Origin: an uncultured Oscillospiraceae bacterium
GTDB lineage: Bacteria; Bacillota; Clostridia; Oscillospirales; Ruminococcaceae
Reading direction: 5' to 3'
NCBI GenBank assembly: GCA_910578755.1
Contig: CAJTSZ010000058.1
Span: 1-13,696 of the forward strand
Length of the DNA stretch: 13,696 bases
In this document: one piece after another, positions 6,922-12,996 of the stretch
Layout of the letters: every line of letters begins with the position of its first letter
How positions within the stretch are numbered: the stretch's first letter is position 1
Made by a program: the position numbers and the translations under genes
Notes under the pieces: generated by a model
What the model was told of the DNA's origin: nothing
The model's input: the letters and a program-made list of their open reading frames with translations, nothing else
Databases searched by the model: none

Positions 6922-9483
6922 CTATGCTGGCAGCCTTGTAAACTTCCAATGCACATCCAGCCCTTTTAAAAACAGCGCCTCCCGCTGGTGGCAGGTAAAT
7001 AAAAGGGTTTGCCCCTGCTCCTCCCCACCCAAATGTCTCAGCAACCGTTCCATGCGGGTTTGGTCTATTTGGGCAAACACATCGTCCAGCAGCAGGGGCG
7101 GGGCACCCTCCTTGGCCAAAATTTTCCCCAGGTGGATGCGCGCCATAAAATACAACAAGTCCTGTGCCCCTTGGCTCAACTGGCTTACTTCCACAAGGCG
7201 GCCGCTTTTTTGGTCCACCAACCGCAGACCCAGTTCCGGGGTAACCAGCATTTTATCGTACTTGCCGGCAGTAAGGCCAGGCAGCCCTAAACTAACCTTA
7301 CGGCTAAGGGCTGGGGCAAAGTCCTGCTGTATTTTTAAGCTGGCCTGCTGCAGCCGTTGTTTTGCCAGTGTAATAGCCTCTGTTTCCTGCTGGAACCTTT
7401 GACATTCCAGCTGAAATTCCCTTATTTGCTCCAAAATTTCCCCCGGCGGGCAGAACTCCTTTTCCATAGCCTTCCTGTGGCCCTCCTTTTGGGCAAGTTG
7501 TTGCAAAAGTTCCTGCTTTTTCTCTGCCGCCTCCTCCAACTGATTTGCCAAGTATTTTTCGTTTTCCGGTGTTTCCTCAGAAGAAGCCTGGCAGGCAGCA
7601 GCCATGGTTTGCAGTTCCTCTATGGTGGTTCCCTCCAGCATTTCTGCTAAAAGCTTTTGGTTTAGCTGTAATTCCAAAGCTATTTGCTGAAAACGCTGCT
7701 GCTTTTCTTTAATTTCTTCCACAGAAACAGCCTGGTACTGGTTCAGCAGCGCCCTTGCTCTTTCCTGCCCTGGCTGGCCTGCGGCTTGCTCTAACTGGTG
7801 CTTTTGTTCTTCCAGCAGTTGTATTTTCCCCAGCAGCTCCTTGCCCTGGGCAACCCGTCCCGCCATTTCTTTGGAAACCACAGCGCCAGGGTCGGCGTCC
7901 TCTTCGCCGGTGAGCTCCCGCACATACACCCACACCTGGCGCAGCAGCTGGTACACCTCCTCCTTCCCCTGGCGGATTTGCTCCTTCGCTTGGGATAATT
8001 GTTCCTGGAACTGTTGGTATTTATAGTTGTTCAGTTCCACTTTACTGAGCAATTCCTCCAACTGTGCAAGGCTTTCTACACTGTATTGTCCTAAAATATC
8101 TGCCTGCCTTTGGGTTGTTTTTGGTTTTGCAGCAATCCCCTTTATAGCCAAGGCCGCCGCCGCAGCTACTGCGGCGGCCAGCCCCCATAATCCCCATTTT
8201 ATTTCCTGCGGCAGCAACCGCATAGCCCCTGCCGTACCCAAAACCACAGCCAAAAGGAAAAGAAGCACTGGAACAACAGGCTTTCCCTTGCTGCTAAGGT
8301 ATTTATACTGGGATATGTCCTCCTCCAACCCTTGGGAATTTAAAACGTGGGTTTTTGCAAGGACTTCCGTTAGGTTCGCCTCCATTTCTTTACTGCGGTT
8401 CACCACTCCCTGCTTTTCCGCTGCCTGGCGGTATTTGGCTGCATAAGCGTCAAACTGCTCCAGCAATTCCCGTTGGGTGCAAGCAAAGCCCAGCTGGCTG
8501 TAGTTTTCCCAAAGCTGCTCCTGCTGGCGGGAATACTGCTGCAAAAGGGCCGTATTTTGCCCGTTGCCCCCCTGGGCCCAGTATATTTCCTCCAGTTCCT
8601 TTGGCGTAATTTGGCTAATTGGCGCTAAACTTTCCTGTTCCTTCTGCAGCTTTTGGCACTGTTCCCGCAGCTGGCACACTTTTAAGTACCTTTGTTTTTC
8701 CCTTTGCTGCTTTTGCTGGGATTGTTTTTTTTGCAGCATCTCTACTTCCTTTTCCTGTTCTTTCAGTTCTGCCTTTTTTTCCTGCTGCTGCCGAAGCAGG
8801 GCAAAATACTCCTCCTCTTTCTCCTGCGCCCGGTACAGCTGTTCCTCCAGCAGCTGTATTTTCTGCACTGCTGCACCGTAGGGGCTTTTGCTCTTTTTTG
8901 GGGTCCCTACTTCCTCCTGCTGTTTTTCCAGCAAATTTAGGGCCTGCCCCAGGGAGTACTGCCCATCCCCCGTTTGCACCATAGCAGTCATGTGCTCCTG
9001 CACCGCTTTGCCCAGCCCTGGGTGAAAGGGGCATTGGCCCTGGGATATGCACAAAGTATTACAAAATATGGTTTTGGACATCCCTGTTAGGGTTTCCCCC
9101 GGTTCGTACAAGCGGGTCACAGGGTTATATGGAAAGGCGGCTGTGATGTCCTCGCCGGTTTGGTGGTTGTACACCGTTACCAAATCCATATCCTTTTGAA
9201 ATACCCGTTCAATGCGGTATTTACTGCCATCCTTTTCACAGACCATTACCCCGGCATAGGGGGCGGCGGTGTTCCACGGCTGGTACTTGCCATGTTCCGG
9301 TTCGTAGGTTTTCCGCTTTGTCCCCGGCTGAAAAAAGCCGTACAGCATACCCACAATAAACCATTGCAGGGTGGTTTTTCCCGATTCGTTTTCTCCGTAA
9401 ATAACGTGTAGCCCCCGGCTGAAGGAAAACTTCTCCCCTGAAAATTTTCCAAAGCCCAAAGGCTGAAGCTCCAAAATTACCAT
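6922..9483 (-). CDS. YhaN-like AAA/SMC-type ATPase with central transmembrane hairpin
   Basis: 853-residue Rad50-like ATPase, partner of the metallophosphoesterase encoded just upstream. Walker A is YGENESGKTT at 29-38, in the N-terminal half of a split ATPase head. Long Gln/Glu/Lys-rich coiled coils cover about 190-390 and 450-730. Between them are two hydrophobic helices, about 400-420 (VVPVLLFLLAVVLGTAGAM) and 428-447 (WGLWGLAAAVAAAAALAI). A membrane hairpin in this position is known in YhaN-type proteins and differs from the zinc hook of SbcC. The C-terminal half holds the signature LSQGAQDLLYF near 768, Walker B PLLLDDVFAQID near 797 and a TCHQ switch motif near 830. The ATG at 9483 overlaps the upstream stop by 7 bp, so the two genes are coupled. 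It stops with TAG. A role in DNA repair or end processing is inferred from family and neighbour. Confidence 0.85.
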   Translation of the reverse strand: MVILELQPLGFGKFSGEKFSFSRGLHVIYGENESGKTTLQWFIVGMLYGFFQPGTKRKTYEPEHGKYQPWNTAAPYAGVMVCEKDGSKYRIERVFQKDMDLVTVYNHQTGEDITAAFPYNPVTRLYEPGETLTGMSKTIFCNTLCISQGQCPFHPGLGKAVQEHMTAMVQTGDGQYSLGQALNLLEKQQEEVGTPKKSKSPYGAAVQKIQLLEEQLYRAQEKEEEYFALLRQQQEKKAELKEQEKEVEMLQKKQSQQKQQREKQRYLKVCQLREQCQKLQKEQESLAPISQITPKELEEIYWAQGGNGQNTALLQQYSRQQEQLWENYSQLGFACTQRELLEQFDAYAAKYRQAAEKQGVVNRSKEMEANLTEVLAKTHVLNSQGLEEDISQYKYLSSKGKPVVPVLLFLLAVVLGTAGAMRLLPQEIKWGLWGLAAAVAAAAALAIKGIAAKPKTTQRQADILGQYSVESLAQLEELLSKVELNNYKYQQFQEQLSQAKEQIRQGKEEVYQLLRQVWVYVRELTGEEDADPGAVVSKEMAGRVAQGKELLGKIQLLEEQKHQLEQAAGQPGQERARALLNQYQAVSVEEIKEKQQRFQQIALELQLNQKLLAEMLEGTTIEELQTMAAACQASSEETPENEKYLANQLEEAAEKKQELLQQLAQKEGHRKAMEKEFCPPGEILEQIREFQLECQRFQQETEAITLAKQRLQQASLKIQQDFAPALSRKVSLGLPGLTAGKYDKMLVTPELGLRLVDQKSGRLVEVSQLSQGAQDLLYFMARIHLGKILAKEGAPPLLLDDVFAQIDQTRMERLLRHLGGEEQGQTLLFTCHQREALFLKGLDVHWKFTRLPA

Positions 9484-10568
9484 GGCTGTCCACCTCTTTG
9501 TTCCAATAAAGCCTTTACCCCATACCGCAGGGCCTTTTCCTCCACAGGGCTTAAGTGCTCCAACGGGCCAAAGGAAGCAATAAATTCCCCTAAAATATTC
9601 CCCTCATTTTCCTTTTTTAAGGCGTCCCACTGGTACTGGGGCACGGTTTGGTTTTCAATTTTGGCCACAATCCCCTGCTCCAATAAATCCTGGCGCACCT
9701 GTTCCTCATTTACTGGAAACAACAAGCTGCTTTCCCCTATTAAGGTAACGGGAAAAAAGCAGCTGGGCGCTTTGGGAATTTGCTCTTTCACCTTTTGCAC
9801 AGTGGTGTACACTGTATCCTTTGGCGTAAGGGAAACCGTAACAGGGATATACTTTGTATCGGCAAAAGGGATAAAAGTAACCTGGCGCTTTTCTTTTTCC
9901 ATGGAACACAGCAAAAAACCATGGTCGCCGGTTTCAGAAAAATCCAGCGGCTCCAGGGAGCCGGAATAAAATATGGACGGCCCCACCTGCCTTGGCTGGT
10001 GAATGTGCCCTAAGGCAATATAATCCAAAGGCAGCTGCTCCAAGTAAGCAGGAGAAAAAGGCAAATACACGCTTTTTGCCGCGGCTTCCCCATGGAAAAT
10101 TAGAATTTGCCTTTGTTCCTTCCGGGTAATTGCTATTTGGTTTAAAATTGGCAACGGTATTTCTTTTGTATCCCAGCTAAAGGTATAAACCATGGTTTGC
10201 AGCTGGGGCAAATGAAGCTGCCCCAACCCGGCCGGGGCCATATAAAACTGGGAGCACCACTCTATTTTTTTATAGGCGCTTTTTTCCCCCAAGCTGTCGT
10301 GGTTGCCCGCAACCGAAATCCATTTTGCAGAGGAAAGCTGGGAAATAACATAGTTTAAGCTGTGCAGCTCCTCCGCCCGCACCTCCTCGCTGTGGAGCAA
10401 GTCCCCGGCGCACAAAATAAAATCAATTTTGTTTTCGTTGGCAAATTCCACAACACGCTCCACCGTATTTAAAATTTGCCGTTTTCGGGCGGCAGCCTGC
10501 TGTTTTCCATACTGTTTTGGGCTGAAAGATTTGCCAATATGTAAATCGCTAAGGTGTATAAACCGCAT
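9477..10568 (-). CDS. YhaO-like metallophosphoesterase (SbcD/Mre11-type DNA exonuclease)
   Basis: 363-residue protein, probably the nuclease subunit paired with the YhaN-like ATPase. The metallophosphoesterase motifs are intact: SDLHIG at 7-12, CAGDLLHSEE at 53-62, AGNHDS at 87-92, a FHGEAA histidine motif near 153 and ALGHIHQP near 183-190. It resembles SbcD in its first 200 residues, but the C-terminal region and the partner are of the YhaO/YhaN type. It is somewhat shorter than the roughly 400 residues I recall for B. subtilis YhaO. The ATG at 10568 has AGGAGG at 10581-10586, a rather long 12-nt spacing. It is the first gene of the minus-strand operon. No yhaM-like gene is present. Specificity is inferred, not shown. 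Confidence 0.85.
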   Translation of the reverse strand: MRFIHLSDLHIGKSFSPKQYGKQQAAARKRQILNTVERVVEFANENKIDFILCAGDLLHSEEVRAEELHSLNYVISQLSSAKWISVAGNHDSLGEKSAYKKIEWCSQFYMAPAGLGQLHLPQLQTMVYTFSWDTKEIPLPILNQIAITRKEQRQILIFHGEAAAKSVYLPFSPAYLEQLPLDYIALGHIHQPRQVGPSIFYSGSLEPLDFSETGDHGFLLCSMEKEKRQVTFIPFADTKYIPVTVSLTPKDTVYTTVQKVKEQIPKAPSCFFPVTLIGESSLLFPVNEEQVRQDLLEQGIVAKIENQTVPQYQWDALKKENEGNILGEFIASFGPLEHLSPVEEKALRYGVKALLEQRGGQPW

Positions 10569-10613
10569 TGGCTGTATTTCCCTCCTTTTTTCTAAAATAC
10601 TTCCCTTTTTTAA

Positions 10614-10642
10614 AGTATACAGCTTCCTTTAGGCTTGTACCC
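10614..10642 (-). promoter_or_regulatory. Possible promoter for the yhaO/yhaN-like operon
   Basis: TATACT on the minus strand at 10619-10614 is a fair -10 hexamer, about 45 nt before the start codon. The best -35 candidate is weak (GGTACA at 10641-10636, 16-nt spacer). The upstream gene mgtE ends in a hairpin terminator at 10676-10708, so a separate promoter is needed somewhere in this gap. Confidence 0.35.
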
Positions 10643-10675
10643 TAATTACAGGAATAGGCCATAGGTACAGAACAA

Positions 10676-10708
10676 ACCGCCGCTATGGCTTTACCCATAA
10701 TCGGCGGT
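10676..10708 (-). terminator. Intrinsic terminator of mgtE
   Basis: Read on the minus strand, ACCGCCG pairs with CGGCGGT (10702-10708 with 10676-10682) and TATGG with CCATA inside, around a short loop. The hairpin is followed by TTGTT. It begins 10 bases after the mgtE stop. The stem is strong, the U-tract only moderate. Confidence 0.8.
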
Positions 10709-10717
10709 GTACATATG

Positions 10718-12136
10718 CTATAAATTAAAAACATTGAGTATTAAAAGCCATGCCAGCCCATAGTACGTTATAATAGCAACAAGGTCATTAACGGTTGTAA
10801 TTAAAGGCCCAGAAGCAACGGCAGGGTCTATTCTCAATTTTTTAAATATAAGCGGAATCAGTGTTCCTGATAGGCTGGAGAGTACCATTGCAAGCAATAA
10901 TGAAATGCCTGTACATGCTGATATAGAAAATGCCATAGCTTTGGATTGATTTTTTAATGTAAATAGGTAAATCCCTATAAATATAAACGACAATATTCCA
11001 AGTATTAAGCCATTGATAAAACCTACCCTTGCTTCTTTGGCAACCAGCAGAAGTTTCTGCTTCTTGCTGATTTTTTCATCCATTAAAACACGTATTGTTA
11101 CAGCAAGGGATTGTGTGCCTACATTTCCAGCCATATCCAGAATTAAAGACTGGAAAGCTATGATTAAAGGAAGCTGTGCAATTACATTCTCAAATACTCC
11201 TACCACGCTTGACACAACCATCCCTAAGCCAAGCAAAATAACAAGCCAAGGCAACCGTTTTCCTATGCTTCTTTTTAAAGGTTCGTTTAAATCTTCTTCT
11301 GCCGATAATCCTGCCAGCCTTGCATAGTCTTCACCCAGTTCATCGTCAACAAGTTCCATGATATTTTGCGAGGTTAGAACACCAATCAGCTTATTGTCCG
11401 AATCCAAAACAGGTATGGAATCTTCAGAATAATCTTTAATTCGGCCAAGGCAATCATCAATCTGTTCATTGGCATAAACGTACGGGTAAGAAGTCATAAC
11501 AACCGTTTCAAGCTGTGTTCCCTCACGGGCAATAATTAAGTCTTTTAAATCTATTGCGCCAAATAACATTTTATTTTCATCAAGGACATAAATTGTTGAA
11601 ATGTTATCATTATCTGCTGCCTGCTTAATCAATTGGCGCATTGCTTGTCTTACAGTAATACCAGCTTGGACAGCAATGTAGTTTGTTGTCATTTTGCTGC
11701 CTATTTCATCTTCGCCAAAAGAATTTAACAGCATAACCTGAACCTTTAAGGCATTTCCTAACAGTTCAAGCGTTGCGGCACGGTCTGCCTTATTCATATT
11801 GCGGATGTATTCTGCCATTTCATTAATTTCAAACTGTGAAAGAACAGCAATTCGTTTTTGAATGCTTATTTCGCTCATATATACTGTTGGGTTCTCGGCA
11901 TATTCCAGTATACCGGCAAGGGTTTCCGCATTTAAAATGTGGTATAAACGGTTGCGTTCTTCAAAACTAAGCAGTTCCAACGCGGCTGCAATATCCCTTT
12001 CGTGGTATGCAAGAAGCCGTTCCTGCTTAATTTTGGGCGTTAAATTGCTTCGGAATATCTCGGTAATTTCCTGATTATAGTCAGGATGGCATATCATTTC
12101 AGCTGCTTCATTTTTAATATTATTCGTTGCATTCAT
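10718..12136 (-). CDS. mgtE: Magnesium transporter/channel MgtE
   Basis: 472-residue Mg2+ channel of the cytoplasmic membrane. Domain order is typical: an N-terminal helical superfamily domain (about 20-140, with LLAYHERDIAAALELL), a pair of CBS domains (about 145-265, with TIYVLDENKMLFGAIDLKDL and SIPVLDSDNKLIGVLT), a connecting helix, and five transmembrane helices from about 290 to the end. Signature stretches include DMAGNVGTQSLAVTIR and DPAVASGPLITTVNDL, the latter carrying the Asp that lines the pore in known structures. No lesion is visible. The start is ATG 12136, with AAAGGGGG 8 nt upstream. Base use is visibly more AT-rich than in the sbcDC and yhaO/yhaN-like genes. It is monocistronic, with its own promoter, a leader of about 300 nt and a terminator. 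The leader suggests post-initiation control. Confidence 0.95.
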   Translation of the reverse strand: MNATNNIKNEAAEMICHPDYNQEITEIFRSNLTPKIKQERLLAYHERDIAAALELLSFEERNRLYHILNAETLAGILEYAENPTVYMSEISIQKRIAVLSQFEINEMAEYIRNMNKADRAATLELLGNALKVQVMLLNSFGEDEIGSKMTTNYIAVQAGITVRQAMRQLIKQAADNDNISTIYVLDENKMLFGAIDLKDLIIAREGTQLETVVMTSYPYVYANEQIDDCLGRIKDYSEDSIPVLDSDNKLIGVLTSQNIMELVDDELGEDYARLAGLSAEEDLNEPLKRSIGKRLPWLVILLGLGMVVSSVVGVFENVIAQLPLIIAFQSLILDMAGNVGTQSLAVTIRVLMDEKISKKQKLLLVAKEARVGFINGLILGILSFIFIGIYLFTLKNQSKAMAFSISACTGISLLLAMVLSSLSGTLIPLIFKKLRIDPAVASGPLITTVNDLVAIITYYGLAWLLILNVFNL

Positions 12137-12144
12137 TGTATTTT

Positions 12145-12152
12145 CCCCCTTT
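12145..12152 (-). promoter_or_regulatory. Ribosome binding site of mgtE
   Basis: AAAGGGGG on the minus strand lies 8 nt before the ATG at 12136 and supports that start over downstream in-frame candidates. Confidence 0.7.
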
Positions 12153-12223
12153 ACTTTTGCAGTTTAACAACTATAAACCACAGGATAGAAGGCGGTAAAA
12201 GGTTTTTAGTAAAAAGGCGCAAA

Positions 12224-12366
12224 AATACCATTGCCGCCCGCTAACCATCATGCTAATTGCAGTATGGTATTGGAGACAAACAATGGTTTTACATACAAAC
12301 GCAGCGATATATTACAGATTACGGACATAAACACAGTAATATATCCAACGGTTATATGTAAAAACC
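12224..12366 (-). promoter_or_regulatory. Structured mgtE leader with competing pairings (candidate attenuator)
   Basis: Minus-strand RNA, 5' to 3'. P1 pairs 12366-12355 with 12295-12285, 11 bp with one bulged base. P2 pairs 12345-12336 (GATATATTAC) with 12315-12306 (GTAATATATC), 10 bp perfect. Further on, AATACCAT (12271-12264) pairs with ATGGTATT (12231-12224), which is followed by a short U-run, a weak terminator-like element. AACCATTG (12288-12281), which overlaps the 3' arm of P1, can instead pair with CAATGGT (12233-12227). The last two pairings, and P1, are therefore mutually exclusive. The 5' arms of P1 and P2 lie inside the leader ORF, so a translating ribosome would open them. I do not see a canonical M-box. 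An AGGTGAG near 12408 and a CCATACTG near 12267 faintly echo M-box segments, so a divergent M-box is the main alternative. Confidence 0.55.
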
Positions 12367-12398
12367 TTGTTTATACTTCGACTATTACTGCCGTCCAT
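12312..12398 (-). CDS. Putative 28-residue leader peptide upstream of mgtE
   Basis: ATG at 12398, 28 codons, TAA at 12312-12314. It lies inside the mgtE transcript, about 40 nt after the predicted start. GGAGGTGA (12403-12410), a near-perfect match to the 16S anti-Shine-Dalgarno, sits 4 nt upstream (7 nt from GGAGG). The peptide starts MDGSN, is rich in Tyr, Arg and Asn, and ends WIYYCVYVRNL. I recognise no family. Codons 12-15 form the 5' arm of hairpin P1, and the last third forms P2, so translation and RNA folding are linked. It does not resemble the Pro-rich MgtL peptide of enterobacteria. It could be a chance ORF over a riboswitch, but the ribosome binding site argues otherwise. Confidence 0.5.
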   Translation of the reverse strand: MDGSNSRSINKVFTYNRWIYYCVYVRNL

Positions 12399-12447
12399 AA
12401 TCTCACCTCCGGAAAATCCTTATTTATTAAAAATAAAAACCATATTC

Positions 12448-12475
12448 ATTATAACAAATCTCCATAGAAAATCAA
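12448..12475 (-). promoter_or_regulatory. Promoter of mgtE
   Basis: On the minus strand, TTGATT (12475-12470), a 16-nt spacer and a perfect TATAAT (12453-12448), preceded by TG-N (extended -10). Transcription should start near 12440, giving a leader of about 300 nt before the mgtE ATG. Confidence 0.75.
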
Positions 12476-12700
12476 GAAAAATTGGCAGGCAAAGGTAGGC
12501 TTTTTCTTACCATAATCATATTTTTACCGTCTAAATACAAATTCCTGTATTTACAATTTCTTTCGCCATTGCTTGTATTACATTCATTTTTTCACTTCAA
12601 ATATAAGGTTTCCTTTTTCGGCTGGTAAGGCATGTCGCCTTTTCGTTGACGCTAAGCCCATTATTTTTGTCATAAAAACATTTTTCTTTTTGTTGTTATG
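12476..12700. other. AT-rich region between divergent mgtE and DUF1576 promoters
   Basis: No gene seen. It contains an 8-bp perfect inverted repeat, TAAATACA (12532-12539) and TGTATTTA (12546-12553), with a 6-nt spacer. There is also a weak hairpin, AAGGC/GCCTT, at 12627-12641 followed by TTT. The palindrome could be an operator; nothing else ties it to a regulator. Confidence 0.4.
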
Positions 12701-12730
12701 TTGACAAATATTTTCTTCCCATGTTAGACT
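12701..12730 (+). promoter_or_regulatory. Strong promoter for the DUF1576 gene
   Basis: A perfect TTGACA (12701-12706) is followed by an 18-nt spacer and TAGACT (12725-12730), with a TG-N extension at 12722-12724. The start should lie near 12737, leaving a leader of about 260 nt before the coding region. Confidence 0.7.
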
Positions 12731-12737
12731 AATTATC

Positions 12738-12900
12738 GTGTGGCACCACTTATGGCAGATGCTTGTAATACCTAAAACGAATTGTAGCGTAGCTGCCTGG
12801 TGTACACAAGCTTCAGCCGCCCCATTTCTTTGGAATTACTCTATTGGAAGCTTAATATGGAGTAAACCATACATTCACAGCAGTGGCTGCCTTTTATTTT
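12738..12900 (+). promoter_or_regulatory. Structured 5' leader of the DUF1576 gene
   Basis: Right after the predicted start, one long helix can form: GTGT/ACAC (12738-12741 with 12804-12807), CACCA/TGGTG (12744-12748 with 12798-12802), GGCAG/CTGCC (12754-12758 with 12793-12797) and ATGC/GCGT (12759-12762 with 12787-12790), broken by small internal loops. A second 7-bp helix is AAGCTTC/GAAGCTT (12808-12814 with 12847-12853). A short hairpin, CAGC/GCTG, at 12878-12889 is followed by CC and a T-rich tract to 12900, terminator-like but weak. A second CTGCC at 12887-12891 could compete for GGCAG. I match it to no known riboswitch class. Confidence 0.45.
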
Positions 12901-12996
12901 GGGGTAAAATGATTATTTATTCTTTATTTTGAATGAATTTTCGTCCATTTATATTTATACACCCCATTTTGCAGCTTTTCCTTCTTTTTTGAAAGG

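Noticed and set aside
1093..10568. Anti-phage defence island
   Set aside because: sbcDC and yhaO/yhaN-like genes are ordinary repair genes. There is no restriction, toxin, reverse transcriptase or mobile-element signature in the window.
12224..12412. Canonical M-box riboswitch upstream of mgtE
   Set aside because: Only faint echoes (AGGTGAG, CCATACTG) are present. The conserved GAGGCTCCT segment and core loops are not recognisable. A covariance search could overturn this.
12738..12752. T-box-like motif (TGGCACC) in the DUF1576 leader
   Set aside because: It lies directly at the predicted transcription start with no room for Stem I, and the rest of the T-box sequence is missing. The bases are better explained as one arm of the helix.
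12738..12932. 64-codon plus-strand ORF in the DUF1576 leader
   Set aside because: It would start almost at the predicted transcription start with no ribosome binding site, and it coincides with the RNA helices.
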